Below are positions 34,663-44,214 of a DNA stretch of 64,000 nt, one piece after another. The DNA comes from VXPW01 sp965115815 (GTDB lineage: Bacteria; Pseudomonadota; Alphaproteobacteria; TMED109), in assembly GCA_965115815.1 (NCBI GenBank), contig OZ220465.1, positions 1,612,001 to 1,676,000 of the forward strand. Reading direction: 5' to 3'. The number at the start of each line of letters is the position of its first letter. Positions within the stretch are counted from its first letter, which is position 1. The notes beneath the pieces were generated by a model that did not search any database, was not told where the DNA came from, and saw only the letters and a program-made list of their open reading frames with translations. A program made the position numbers and the translations under genes.

Positions 34663-35827
34663 CCGCCTGTTCCAGGATGCGGGTGCGGTCCGCGTCGAGC
34701 TCGGGCACCGGACCGCGTCGGTCGGGATCGGGGTGGCCGGACAGCTTGATCGGGTTGCCGGCGGTCCGCATGCCCCCGAGACGCCCGCCCGTTACCTCGA
34801 CCAGCATGTTGCGCGCCGCGATCTGCGGGGACGCCACCGCGTCGGCCACGTCGTTCAGGGGGCCGGCCGGAATGCCCGCTGCCTCGAGCTTCTCGAGCCA
34901 TGCGGCGCGGGGCGCCTTCCGAAAGCAGGCGTCGAGTTCGGCTTCCAGACTTTCGACATGCTCCATGCGGTTGCGATTGGATGCGAAACGGGCGTCTGCA
35001 GCGAGGTCCGGACGCCCCAGGACGGATGCGAGCGCTTCGAACATGCGGTCGTTGCCGGCAGCCAGCACGAGAGGCGCGTCCGCGGCCCGGAAGCAACCGA
35101 ACGGGGCGATCGCCGGGTGTCGGGCGCCGGACGGCGGCGGCGCCGAACCGGTCGCGAAGTACCGGGCCACGGCGTTCTCGAGAATCGCGATCTGGCAGTC
35201 GAGCATGGCCACGTCGATCCACTGCCCGAGACCGGTGCGGTTCCTCTCGTGCAGGGCGGCGGCCACCCCCACGGCGGTGAACAGACCTGCAGCGATATCG
35301 CCGATGGAGGTGCCGACCCTCGTGGGCGGGCCGTCCGCGTGGCCGGTCAGGGACATCAGGCCCCCCATACCCTGCACGATCATGTCGTAGGCGGGACGGT
35401 TCGCCCACGGTCCGGTCTGGCCGAACCCCGACGTGGACGCGAGGATCAGACGGGGGTGGGCGGCATGCAGGACCGGCCACCCGAAACCCAGGCGGTCCAG
35501 CGTGCCGGGGCGAAAGTTCTCCACCATCACGTCCGCCTGTCCGGCCAGCCGTTCGAGCAGCGACCGGTCGGCGTCGTTCTTGAGATCCAGCGCGATGCTC
35601 TCCTTGCCGCGATTCAGGGAACCGAAGTACGCCGACCGGTCCCCGATCCACGGTCCGAAGGACCGGGCGTCGTCGCCGCCGGGTGGCTCGACCTTGATGA
35701 TGCGGGCGCCGAGGTCGCCCAGGACCAGGGTGGCGAACGGTCCGGCCAGGACGCGGGTGAGATCGAGGACGGTCACGCCCGAGAGCGGGCCCGACGGAGA
35801 GCCGGGATCGGCAGCGGATCGAGCCAT
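34652..35827 (-). CDS. CaiB/BaiF family (class III) CoA transferase
   Basis: 391 residues from ATG 35827. Family motifs: VTVLDLTRVLAGPFATLVLG, DLGARIIKVEPPGGDDAR, NRGKESIALDLK and VENFRPGTLDRLGFGW. The catalytic Asp is D177 in VGTSIGDIAAG. Class III enzymes move CoA between carboxylic acids through an aspartyl anhydride. With the divergent acyl-CoA dehydrogenases it probably activates a carboxylate for degradation. First gene of the minus-strand unit with the acylase. Confidence 0.92.
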   Translation of the reverse strand: MARSAADPGSPSGPLSGVTVLDLTRVLAGPFATLVLGDLGARIIKVEPPGGDDARSFGPWIGDRSAYFGSLNRGKESIALDLKNDADRSLLERLAGQADVMVENFRPGTLDRLGFGWPVLHAAHPRLILASTSGFGQTGPWANRPAYDMIVQGMGGLMSLTGHADGPPTRVGTSIGDIAAGLFTAVGVAAALHERNRTGLGQWIDVAMLDCQIAILENAVARYFATGSAPPPSGARHPAIAPFGCFRAADAPLVLAAGNDRMFEALASVLGRPDLAADARFASNRNRMEHVESLEAELDACFRKAPRAAWLEKLEAAGIPAGPLNDVADAVASPQIAARNMLVEVTGGRLGGMRTAGNPIKLSGHPDPDRRGPVPELDADRTRILEQAGER

Positions 35828-36218
35828 GCGTGCTCTCCGGGGGCGGGCGGGCCGTGGGCGGAGGCGTCGTGCACGCGGGGCCGGGATCCAACGCCCGCGC
35901 CTCCGTCTCGGTTGGGGGAGGGTAGCGGCCGCCGCCCCGGCCCGGGGCCGCAGGGATGCGGGCGGACCGCCTGTATCGGCGAGGATCAGGGATCGAGGAA
36001 GGTGCCGGGAGCCGGCTCCGGGCCGCTGATCCCGAACGGACGCCGGCGCGATCCCGCGCCCGGCCCGGGGCCGCCCGGGGGGTGCGTCACGTGCCCGATT
36101 TCCGTTGTTGGCACCGGGGAGCCGTTCTACACTGCCTGCCGTTCCGAGCCCCGGATCCGGGCCGCCATTTCGCGGATCGTCCGGTCGGCGATCGGAGGCG
36201 GACCGGGAAGGACAGGAC
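35828..36218. other. Divergent intergenic region (CoA transferase / acyl-CoA dehydrogenase)
   Basis: 391 bases between divergent starts, very GC-rich. No gene is supported. A possible plus-strand promoter is the AT-richer tract tttccgttgttggcacc ... gttctacactgcc around 36100-36140, and gaccgggaaggacagg before the ATG at 36219 supplies a weak ribosome binding site. No palindrome that I would call an operator. Confidence 0.4.
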
Positions 36219-37418
36219 ATGGACATCGAATGGAGCCGCGCGGACCGAGCGTTCCGCGACGAGGTCCGGGCCTTCGTGAGGACCCGTCTGCCGGCCGACA
36301 TCCGGCGGCGGACAGAGCGCGGTCTCGAACTGGGCCGGGACGACTACGCGACCTGGCACCGGATCCTCTACGAACAGGGCTGGGTCGCGCCCGGCTGGCC
36401 GGTGGCCCATGGCGGGACCGGCTGGACGCCGATGCAGCGCTACCTGTTCGACGAGGAGATCGCGGCGGCGGGCGCGCCGCGCACGGTCCCGTTCGGGGTG
36501 AACATGGTGGGGCCGGTGATCTTCACGTTCGGCGACGCGGCCCAGAAGGCCCGCTACCTCCCGCGAATCCTGTCGGGCGAGGACTGGTGGTGTCAGGGCT
36601 ACTCCGAACCCGGAGCGGGCTCGGATCTCGCGAACCTGCGCACCCGGGCGGTGCGCGACGGGGACGTGTTCGTCGTGAACGGGCAGAAGACCTGGACCAC
36701 GATGGCGCACTGGGCCGACCATATCTTCTGTCTGGTGCGCACCGATTCGGAGGCGGCCCGGCCGCAGCAGGGGATCTCGTTTCTGCTGATCGACCTGCGG
36801 TCGCCCGGGATCGAGGTGCGGCCGATTCTCACGATCGAGGGCGGCCACGAGGTGAACGATGTCTTTTTCGAGGATGTCCGGGTTCCGGTCGGAAACCTTG
36901 TGGGCGAGGAGAATCGCGGCTGGACCTACGCCAAGTTTCTCCTGAGCTTCGAGCGGGCCGGCATCGCCGACGTGGCCCGTTCGAAGCGGCAGCTGGCGAA
37001 CCTCAGGCGAATCGCCGCCGCCGAGCAGTCCCACGGTGTGCCGCTGTCCGAGGACCGCCGGTTTCGGGAGAAGCTCGCCACGCTGGAAATCGACCTGCTG
37101 GCGCTGGAGTACACCGAGTTGCGGGCGCTGGGCCGGCAGGCGTCGGGTGCGGAGCCCGGCGTCGAGGCCAGCATGCTCAAGATCCGCGGAACCGAGATTC
37201 AGCAACGAATCACGGAGCTTGCACTGGAAGCCGTGGGTCCCTACGCGAACCCGCACGTGCCGGAAGCGCTGAAGGACGGCTGGAACGAGGAACCCGTCGG
37301 ACCGGACTATGCGGCACCGGCCGCCCCGCGGTACTTCAACTGGCGCAAGGCCTCGATCTACGGCGGTTCCAACGAGATCCAGAAGGACATCGTGGCCAAG
37401 CTCGCGCTGGAATTGTGA
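36219..37418 (+). CDS. Acyl-CoA dehydrogenase (subunit/paralog 1)
   Basis: 399 residues. Standard ACAD layout: N-terminal helices, then QGYSEPGAGSDLANLRTRAV (the FAD-binding beta domain), NGQKTWTTMAHWADHIFCLV, and the C-terminal FNWRKASIYGGSNEIQKDIV. FAD enzyme oxidising acyl-CoA to 2-enoyl-CoA with electrons to ETF. The stop overlaps a GTG for the next ACAD gene. Tandem ACAD pairs like this often form one heteromeric enzyme for branched or steroid-type side chains, but the substrate cannot be told from here. Confidence 0.92.
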   Translation: MDIEWSRADRAFRDEVRAFVRTRLPADIRRRTERGLELGRDDYATWHRILYEQGWVAPGWPVAHGGTGWTPMQRYLFDEEIAAAGAPRTVPFGVNMVGPVIFTFGDAAQKARYLPRILSGEDWWCQGYSEPGAGSDLANLRTRAVRDGDVFVVNGQKTWTTMAHWADHIFCLVRTDSEAARPQQGISFLLIDLRSPGIEVRPILTIEGGHEVNDVFFEDVRVPVGNLVGEENRGWTYAKFLLSFERAGIADVARSKRQLANLRRIAAAEQSHGVPLSEDRRFREKLATLEIDLLALEYTELRALGRQASGAEPGVEASMLKIRGTEIQQRITELALEAVGPYANPHVPEALKDGWNEEPVGPDYAAPAAPRYFNWRKASIYGGSNEIQKDIVAKLALEL

Positions 37419-37426
37419 GCGCGACG

Positions 37427-38557
37427 ATGGACCTGTCGTACAGCGAAGACCAGACCCTCCTGTCCGAGAGCATCGCCCGCTTTGTCCGGAACGACTACGG
37501 ATTCGAGACGCGCCGCCGCATTGCGGCAAGCGATCTCGGTTTCGATCCTTCGGTCTGGGCGAGATTCGCGGAGCTCGGATGGTTGGGAATTCCGTTCGAT
37601 GCGCAGGATGGAGGGCTCGACGCCGACCCGGTAGCCGTCATGATCCTGATGGAGCAGTTGGGTCGGGGACTGGTCGTGGAGCCCTACGTGCCGGGCATCC
37701 TCCTGGCCGGAAAGCTGATTGCGGCTGCCGGTACTTCGGCGCAGCGCGCGCGCTACCTGCAGGACCTGATGGCCGGCCGGCTGCAGATGGCGTTCGGGCA
37801 TGGCGAGGCCGGCGGACGGTACACCTTGGCCCATGTCGCAACGCGTGCCGCCCCCCGTGCGGACGGGTTCCTGCTGTCGGGACAGAAGGCCGTCGTGCAC
37901 AACGCCGCCGCCGCCGACTGCATCGTCGTTTCGGCGCGCAGCCACGGCGAGGTGCGGAATCCCGACGGGATCTCGCTGTTCGTCGTGCCGCGCGATGCGG
38001 CCGGGCTGCGGATTCGTCCCTACCGGACGATCGACGGCCTGCGGGCGGCGGACCTGATTTTCGAGGATGTGGTCGTGGGCGGCGAGGCCTTGCTCGGGGC
38101 GGCGGGTGGGGCCTATCCGGTCATCGAAGCCGTCACGGACGCCGCGGTCGCGGCCGTGTGTTCCGAGGCCGTGGGAATCATGGATGTCCTGCGCGAAGCG
38201 ACGCTCGAGCATCTGAAGACCCGCCGGCAGTTCGGGAAGCCCCTCGGATCGTTTCAGGTCCTGCAGCACCGTGCGGTCGACATGCTGATCGCGTGCGAAG
38301 AGGCGCGCTCCCTCGTCCTGATGGCGACGCTCAGCCTGGATCGGGCGGCCGGCGAGCGCCGGCGGGCGGTGTCCGCCGCCAAGGCGCAGGTCGGGTCGGC
38401 AGGGCGCAAGCTGGGGCAGGAAGCCGTCCAGCTGCACGGCGGCATCGGCGTGACCGACGAACTCAAGGTCGGGCACTATTTCAAGCGCCTGACCATGATC
38501 GAGACCTTTTTCGGAGACACGGCCCACCATCTGGATCGGTTCGCCGAACATTCCTGA
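37427..38557 (+). CDS. Acyl-CoA dehydrogenase (subunit/paralog 2)
   Basis: 376 residues from ATG 37427; a GTG at 37415 overlapping the previous stop is an equally possible start. Blocks include DLSYSEDQTLLSESIARFVR, FGHGEAGGRYTLAHVATRAA, LKTRRQFGKPLGSFQVLQHR and QEAVQLHGGIGVTDELKVGH. The SEPGAGSD segment seen in paralog 1 is degenerate (GHGEAGGRYT), as is usual in the partner subunit of heteromeric acyl-CoA dehydrogenases. Probably works together with the gene before it. Confidence 0.9.
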   Translation: MDLSYSEDQTLLSESIARFVRNDYGFETRRRIAASDLGFDPSVWARFAELGWLGIPFDAQDGGLDADPVAVMILMEQLGRGLVVEPYVPGILLAGKLIAAAGTSAQRARYLQDLMAGRLQMAFGHGEAGGRYTLAHVATRAAPRADGFLLSGQKAVVHNAAAADCIVVSARSHGEVRNPDGISLFVVPRDAAGLRIRPYRTIDGLRAADLIFEDVVVGGEALLGAAGGAYPVIEAVTDAAVAAVCSEAVGIMDVLREATLEHLKTRRQFGKPLGSFQVLQHRAVDMLIACEEARSLVLMATLSLDRAAGERRRAVSAAKAQVGSAGRKLGQEAVQLHGGIGVTDELKVGHYFKRLTMIETFFGDTAHHLDRFAEHS

Positions 38558-38803
38558 TGCGGAGCAGACAGCCCGGTGGCGCGGGCGCCGGCCGGGATCC
38601 GGAGATCGGGGCGGTGTCGGGAGGCCGGAGCGGCCCGGAGCCGGGCGGCGCCTGCCCGGACCGGGCCTTGCGGCGCGATCCCGCGCGCCGGGGTCGCGGC
38701 CGGCCGGGTACCGGAGCGGTGCAGCGGGTGCGGTTCCGGGCCGGCACCGAACGGGTCGACGGTATGCTTCGGCGGCCCGAATCTCCGTCTTCGAGTTCCC
38801 GTC
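38558..38803. other. Intergenic region before the acyl-CoA synthetase
   Basis: 246 GC-rich bases without a convincing ORF; cttcgagttcccgtc precedes the ATG but lacks a clear ribosome binding site. A separate weak promoter may be here. Confidence 0.3.
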
Positions 38804-40459
38804 ATGACCCTCTCGTCCGTGGCCGGCCTGAACCGAACTGCCGCCAATCACGCTCCGCTCAGTCCGATCGATTTTCTTGCCCGAGCGGCGCGGATCTGGC
38901 CGCAAGAGGTGGCGGTCGTCCACGGGCGACGGCGCATGACGTGGCGGCATCTGCGGGATCGGTGCCGCCGACTCGCAGACGGGCTCGGGCGGGCCGGGAT
39001 CGGGCGGGGAGAGACGGTATCCGTCCTGCTCCCCAACATCCCGGAGATGCTGGAAGCCCACTACGCAATTCCGATGGCCGGCGCGGTTCTCAACCCGCTG
39101 AACACCCGGCTGCAGGATCGGGAGATCGGGTTCATCCTCGAACATTGCGGGGCCCGGGCCCTGATCGTGGATGCGGAATTTCTGGGGCGCGCCTCGCGCG
39201 CGGTCGGACGGCTCGAGAATCCGCCGGTTCTGATCGTGGTCGAGGATGCGCAGGCGTCCGGGATCGGAGCCGAGGGGGCGGGTTCGGGAGAGATGCGGTA
39301 CGAGGATCTGGTTGCCGCCGGATCGCCGAAATGGCGAGGGACTGCGCTGGTCGACGAATGGGACACGATCTCGGTCTCGTACACCTCGGGCACGGTCGGG
39401 AATCCGAAGGGAGTGGTCGTCCATCACCGGGGTGCCTGCCTGAACGCACTTGGCCAGGTACTCGTGACCGGGATGGATCACGCCACCCGGTACCTCTGGA
39501 CCCTGCCCATGTTTCACTGCAACGGCTGGTGCTTCACCTGGGCGCTGGCGGTCGTCGGAGGTCGGCACGTCTGTCTTCGCAACGTCTCCGCGGAAGCGGT
39601 GTTCCGGACGGTTGTCGACGAGCGCGTCACCATGCTCTGCGGAGCCCCGACGGTGCTGACCATGTTGATCCACGCTCCGGAGGGTGTCCGGCGGACGGTC
39701 GAACCAGCGTGCGACGTGTACACGGGAGGGGCGGCCCCGCCGGCGGCCGTGATTGCCGGCATGGAAGAGCGGGGGTTCCGGGTCACCCATCTCTACGGTC
39801 TGACCGAGACGTACGGACCGGCCACGGTGGGGGTGGTCCAGGAGCGGTGGGCCGACCTGCCGCCGGCGGAACGGGCCCGGCTCATGGCCCGCCAAGGCGT
39901 GCCGTACCCGACCGCCGGAGACGTGTTGGTTGCCGACCCGGATTCCTGCGATCCCGTTCCTGCGGACGGGAAGACCTTGGGCGAGATCCTGATCCGGGGC
40001 AACACCGTGATGAAGGGATACCTCGACAATCCGGAGGCCACGCGGGAGGCGTTCCGGGGAGGTTGGTTTCACACCGGAGATCTCGCGGTGGTGCATCCGG
40101 ACGGCTACGTGGAAGTCCGCGATCGGGCCAAGGACATCATCATTTCCGGGGGCGAGAACATTTCGAGCATCGAGGTGGAAGACGTTCTGCATGGGCATCC
40201 GGCGGTGATGGAGGCAGCCGTTGTCGGCCGGGCGCACCGCACATGGGGCGAACGGCCTGTGGCATTCGTCACGCTGGTGCCGGGAATCGATGTTCCGTCC
40301 GAACAGGAACTGCGTGCGTTCTGCCGCCGGCGTCTGGCCGGCTACAAGGTGCCGGATGCCTTCGTGTTCGGAGATCTGCCCAAGACCTCGACCGGGAAGG
40401 TGCGCAAGACCGATCTGCGCGGGTCGGACGCTGGGGGTGCGGAAACCGGCCCCGGTTGA
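38804..40459 (+). CDS. AMP-dependent acyl-CoA synthetase/ligase
   Basis: 551 residues. Adenylate-forming motifs: SVSYTSGTVGNPKGVVVHHR (P-loop-like A3), LYGLTETYGPATVG (A5), GWFHTGDLAVVHPDGYVEVR with RDRAKDIIISGGENISSIEV (A7-A8) and PKTSTGKVRKTDLR (A10 Lys). It converts a carboxylic acid, ATP and CoA into acyl-CoA, AMP and PPi. Overall pattern is that of medium-chain/aryl-type ligases resembling plant AAE proteins. Follows the two acyl-CoA dehydrogenases in the same direction. Intact. Confidence 0.92.
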   Translation: MTLSSVAGLNRTAANHAPLSPIDFLARAARIWPQEVAVVHGRRRMTWRHLRDRCRRLADGLGRAGIGRGETVSVLLPNIPEMLEAHYAIPMAGAVLNPLNTRLQDREIGFILEHCGARALIVDAEFLGRASRAVGRLENPPVLIVVEDAQASGIGAEGAGSGEMRYEDLVAAGSPKWRGTALVDEWDTISVSYTSGTVGNPKGVVVHHRGACLNALGQVLVTGMDHATRYLWTLPMFHCNGWCFTWALAVVGGRHVCLRNVSAEAVFRTVVDERVTMLCGAPTVLTMLIHAPEGVRRTVEPACDVYTGGAAPPAAVIAGMEERGFRVTHLYGLTETYGPATVGVVQERWADLPPAERARLMARQGVPYPTAGDVLVADPDSCDPVPADGKTLGEILIRGNTVMKGYLDNPEATREAFRGGWFHTGDLAVVHPDGYVEVRDRAKDIIISGGENISSIEVEDVLHGHPAVMEAAVVGRAHRTWGERPVAFVTLVPGIDVPSEQELRAFCRRRLAGYKVPDAFVFGDLPKTSTGKVRKTDLRGSDAGGAETGPG

Positions 40460-41849
40460 AGACGCTGCCGGTGGGCGCGGTCCCCGGCCGACGACCGAGC
40501 GCGCGTTCGCCTTTCGACATCGTCCGGTACCAGGGTCCCGACGTCCTGACCTCGTGAGCTGACTTGATCCGTCCGACCCCTCATTTTCCCAGTACAAAGA
40601 ATGATTTGCTCGGTTTTGTGCTTGACCACAGAGCCGCGCCATGGTCCAAGATAATATGCTTCCTGTAATGGGATGATCCCGGCCCTGAACACGCTTGCGA
40701 TGCACCCGCCTGAAGCCCCGTCCCGATCGAAACCTCATGCTTCTCCCTTGCCGCCGTTGACGGACCCACCGTCTCCTTCTCGAACTTGGAGCCGTTCGAC
40801 TGCCAGACCACGCACGCACACTCGGTCCAGAGGCATCACCCTGATCTGGAAACATCGAAGCCGAGGTCAAGACGTCTGGGGTTGGGCATCGGACCCCCCC
40901 CGCCCGCGCACCTGCCTCGTCTTGCCGGTCGAAGGGTCGGATTCCGGCGGCCGGCGGCGGTCGGATCTCCAGGGCATGCACCGGTTCGCTGCACCTGGGT
41001 GTGACCGGATGGTTCGGCCATGGACCGTCAACCCGGGGCCCGCGGACCCCCGGATCGTCATGGATCATCGACCGTATTCGGCCCGTTCGATCATCGAGCG
41101 ATTCGAAGAAGCGGAGGCGGAACTCTCCGCCGGACGGCGGCGGCCCATGCCGGGTCGCCGGGACTCATCGAGCGCCGGGTCCCGCACTGCTTCAACCCAT
41201 GGCTGACGAGATTCCGCCGATTCGGGCCCGAAATCGCCGATCCCCGGGGTTCTAAGCGAAAAAACCCTTGAACATCAGGGGTTATTCCACCGAGGCCTCC
41301 TAAGGAGTGCCCGTTGCTGTTGGAGGGCCCTTGCGGGCGGGCCGATCGGCATTGAATTGGGATGCAGGTTCCTGCGGCGGCCCCGAACCGGCGGCGTCGG
41401 AGGTCGGTCCTGGCGAACCGAGTCCGGGCCGCGCAGCCTCTCCGACGCGCCGGGGATCCCGCACGCCCCGGAGGCATTCGAAGGCTGGCTCGGAAACCGG
41501 TTTGGCGCCCGCAATGGCGTGTCTGGAGGGTTTTGGAAGGGCATCCAAACCCTTGCGATACAGCGATGTGTGGATTCCCTTGTTGCATGTGGGTCAAGAA
41601 TCTCGAACATCGATCCCATGCGATCGATTCCTTGTCGGGCCAGGGCTGAAGAAGCCCGTGTTTGGGGGTCGTTCCGATTCGGAAGACCCGGCCAGCGGGC
41701 CTTCCGAACCTCGGCCGGGCAATCCGCAGGGCCGTCACGGACGTCGGCCGGGCCGGAGCGGTGGATGGCGATTGCTGGGAAGGCCGGGGCGATCCGCCGG
41801 GCGGACCGAAGGTCCCGGCACGGAACGTTGGGCGGATGAGTCCGGGTGC
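40460..41849. other. 1.4-kb region with transposase scraps and no supported gene
   Basis: Bases about 40600-40830 echo the 5' end of the large transposase gene at 16.2 kb: both read SNLEPFDC after a short leader with a similar phase, so this is probably a diverged remnant of a related element. The rest has open frames in all six frames because of high GC, but none has family motifs or ribosome binding sites. A possible hairpin near 41265 (aacccttgaacatcaggggtt) could be a terminator. Confidence 0.4.
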
Positions 41850-42289
41850 TCAGGTCCATTGCGGGTCACGACCGGATCGGTAGGCTGCCATCGCTTCGGC
41901 AAAGTCGGGTGCGGCCACGGCCAGCTCCTGAAGAGCAAGATATTTCCGGAAGAACGCGTCCCAACCGAGGTCGAAGCAGTCGGCCAGCATCTGCTTGGAC
42001 GCCCGGCAACCGGCGGAGTTGGTGCCGGCGTACTCCGATAGCCAGTGTTCGAATTCCTCGGGAGCGGAGTCTTCGTCGACCAGATGATCAACCAGACCGA
42101 TTCGCTCCGCTTCCGTCCCGTTGATCATGTTTCCTCTTATGATCAATAATTTGGCCCGACCCAAACCAATGTAACGAGCCAGGCGGAACGCCCCGACGCC
42201 GGGTATCAGGCCTTCCTTGATCGCCGGCAATCCGAGACGCGTGCCCAGGGTGCATACACGAATATCGGATGCCAGTGCCAGTTGCAGCC
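41850..42289 (-). pseudogene. Enoyl-CoA hydratase/isomerase (crotonase), N-terminus removed by MITE 1b
   Basis: The minus-strand frame begins GLQLALASDIRVCTLGTRLG then LPAIKEGLIPGVGAFRLARY and EAERIGLVDHLV, which is the crotonase core from the second oxyanion-hole region onward, with a helical C-terminus. The first about 100 residues, including the A-A-x-x-G-G oxyanion loop, are missing because the MITE at 42290-42484 replaces them; nothing matching them is found beyond the MITE. It probably once served the neighbouring acyl-CoA pathway. Confidence 0.8.
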
Positions 42290-42484
42290 CCACGACGATC
42301 CCACGCTGCTAATCCAGCGGCGATCGACGAGATTTTTTCGGTCTGCGTCGCGCTGCAATCGTGCTGCCAAGGCTCCATTAGACCCTCTCGGCGCGAAAAA
42401 TTGCGATCAAGGGGCGATCTGTGATGACGCAAGCCCCAGCGCCCTCGGATTCCGCGTCTCGGAATCAGCGTGGGATCACCGTGG
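42290..42484. mobile_element. MITE family 1, copy b (195 bp)
   Basis: Ends ccacgacgatcccacgctg and, inverted, ccacggtgatcccacgctg, as in copy a at 736-928, with similar interior (ttttcggtctgcgtcgcgct, aaggggcgatctgtgatgac). It sits exactly at the break of the crotonase gene. Confidence 0.85.
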
Positions 42485-42507
42485 CCGGACGTCCCTCGGG
42501 AAAGCGC

Positions 42508-43014
42508 TCAGCCGCGCTGCTTGCGGTGGCACAGGAGGCCGGCGGTCAGGCTGCCCCACGCCTGGCGTCCGCCGCGGGTACGAAGGCCGGTGCAGATGAT
42601 GATCTCGGTGCGCTCCGGGCGCATCGCCTCGGCCTCCTTGCGCGAGACCACGGTGCGCCTGACCTTGCGCCGCCCCTTCGCGTTCTCCTCGCCGTCCCGG
42701 ACCGGACGAATGTCGCCGCAGGCCAGGGCGCGGAACCGCTCGACCACGAAGCGGTCGTCGCCGTCGAGGCCGCCGCCGAAATAGTGGACCAGGAACGTGC
42801 TCGCCGTATTGCCGGGCATCGCCATCGTTGCTGCCGTCTCCATCGTGCCGTGGTGGAACCCGGCGGCAGCGCCCCACCCTTCGAACGAAGTGCCGACCGT
42901 CGCCCCGCTCACGGCCAAACCTTCCCTCCTGCCGGCGCGGAGCGGGGGAGGCGGTGTTCCCGACGGCGGGCCGGCGGCACGGGTGACGGTCAGCTGGAGA
43001 GCGGCCCCGGCCAC
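42508..43014 (-). other. Unrecognised minus-strand ORF (168 codons)
   Basis: An open frame with one non-random-looking stretch (HHGTMETAATMAMPGNTAST, then FLVHYFGGGLDGDDRFVVER). I do not recognise it. It lies between a MITE and an integrase remnant and may be a decayed mobile-element gene. The alternative is a chance open frame in GC-rich DNA. Confidence 0.3.
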
Positions 43015-43188
43015 ACCGGCACGTTCGGGCTGTAATCGACCAGCGCGTACGCGACGCGCTCAACGATGACAGGAAGGACCGCGAAGATGGGACAATGCGC
43101 GGTAAGGACGGCACGCTCAGGCGGCGGAACGGGAAAGCGCGGCGGGAGCCTCGACCGCTCGCTCCGCCATCTCGACGACGCGGACCAG

Positions 43189-43345
43189 TCAGGGGGGCGC
43201 GGCGGTCTCGTCGCACTTGTCGTTGTGGAAGAAGTCCACGCAGATGCTGGCAGCGACCCGCGCCGAGCGCACCTTGATCGAACCGCGCGCAAGGTGCGCA
43301 TAGCGCGCGATCATGTCGATCCTAGCGTGACCCTGCAGCCTGGAG
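43189..43345 (-). pseudogene. Tyrosine recombinase (integrase) C-terminal remnant
   Basis: The minus strand reads LQGHARIDMIARYAHLARGS then IKVRSARVAASICVDFFHND before a stop. The G-H-x-x-I-x-x-x-x-R-Y-A-H-L block holds the catalytic His and Tyr of phage-type integrases. Everything upstream of the G-H is gone. It marks the edge of a lost integrated element, with the toxin-antitoxin pair next to it as possible cargo. Confidence 0.65.
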
Positions 43346-43394
43346 GAGAGGGCAACACATGGCGGCCCGGTTGGCGGCGATCAGATCCAGGCAC

Positions 43395-43423
43395 TTGATA
43401 TTCATAGGCCATTGGCCTATGAT
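43395..43423 (+). promoter_or_regulatory. Promoter with palindromic operator for the brnT operon
   Basis: TTGATA (43395-43400) and TATGAT (43418-43423) are spaced by 17 bases. A perfect palindrome cataggccattggcctatg (43403-43421; 8-base arms around ATT) fills the spacer and enters the -10 box. A bound repressor would block polymerase. The toxin ATG (43430) is only 7 bases past the -10, which predicts a leaderless mRNA. Confidence 0.65.
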
Positions 43424-43429
43424 AGCGGC

Positions 43430-43711
43430 ATGGAGTTTGAATGGGACAAGGCCAAGAACAGTGCCTGTTTCGAGCGTCGCGGTTTCGACTTCGCCTATGC
43501 CGTCCGAGCCTTCCTCGATCCGCACCGGATCGTCGCGCAGGATCGCCGGCGGGACTATGGCGAGGACCGCTACCGGCTGCTCGGCACGGTCGACGGGCGA
43601 GCCTATGTCGTTGTCTACACGGTGCGGGGTTCGGCCGTTCGCATCATTTCGGCCCGCAAGGCCAATCGGAAGGAGGTCGCGGACCATGAGCACAACACGC
43701 ATCAGGATTGA
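43430..43711 (+). CDS. brnT: BrnT-family ribonuclease toxin
   Basis: 93 residues from ATG 43430 (MEFEWDKAKNSACFERRGFD ...). BrnT features: F-x-W-D-x-x-K near the start, RRDYGEDRYRLLGTVDGRAY, VVVYTVRGSAVRIISARKAN with the C-terminal R-I-I-S-A-R-x-A. BrnT is a RelE-fold mRNase. The gene overlaps its antitoxin by 26 bases. Start chosen because the -10 box lies only 7 bases upstream, so earlier codons would not be transcribed. Confidence 0.88.
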   Translation: MEFEWDKAKNSACFERRGFDFAYAVRAFLDPHRIVAQDRRRDYGEDRYRLLGTVDGRAYVVVYTVRGSAVRIISARKANRKEVADHEHNTHQD

Positions 43712-44021
43712 TCCCGACGATCCGTCCACCCTGCCCGAAGGGCGGTTCGACCCCGCCAGGGTGGACGCCACGACCGAGGCGGAGATCGCGGCCCAGGAGC
43801 GGGAGGACGAGGCCGAGGCCTTGCAGGACATGGCGCGGTATGCCCGCCGGGTCCGGCGACGGCTGGGGCTTTCCCAGACCGAGCTGGCGCGGCGCATCGA
43901 CGTGCCGCACGAGACGATCCGCAACTGGGAGCAGGGGAAGCGCTGCCCGACCGGAGCGGCGCGCGCCCTGTTGCGGGTGCTTGACAAGGCGCCGGAAACC
44001 GCGCTCCGCGTGCTGACCTGA
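43686..44021 (+). CDS. HTH-type antitoxin of the BrnT pair
   Basis: 111 residues starting with ATG 43686 inside the end of brnT. The N-terminal acidic part (DPARVDATTEAEIAAQERED) should contact the toxin. The C-terminal XRE helix-turn-helix (RRRLGLSQTELARRIDVPHE, then TIRNWEQGKRCPTGAARALL) should bind the upstream palindrome. It differs from classical BrnA, which is ribbon-helix-helix-like, and belongs to the HTH-type partners of BrnT. Intact. Confidence 0.82.
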   Translation: MSTTRIRIDPDDPSTLPEGRFDPARVDATTEAEIAAQEREDEAEALQDMARYARRVRRRLGLSQTELARRIDVPHETIRNWEQGKRCPTGAARALLRVLDKAPETALRVLT

Positions 44022-44214
44022 AGGGATGGCAGCGATGCCGCCCGGCGATTTTCTTCGATCATACGCTAGGCGCGACGTGTCCCCCCTTGCGTCCTCCTGT
44101 CTACTCAAGTATATGATTCTATGCAGGAAAAACCTTACCGGTTCCATTTGACATGGCCCAATTACAGGCCCAAACCGACTCCCGGGAACGTAGTGTTGCG
44201 GGAGGCGCGAGGGG

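Noticed and set aside
34388..38557. 1,389-codon plus-strand ORF
   Set aside because: It opens antisense to the penicillin acylase and CoA transferase genes and only its last third is the second acyl-CoA dehydrogenase. High GC removes stops; the real gene starts at 37415/37427.
37358..41068. 1,236-codon minus-strand ORF opposite the dehydrogenase and ligase genes
   Set aside because: Arg/Pro/Gly-rich with no family motif; a shadow of well-identified genes on the plus strand.
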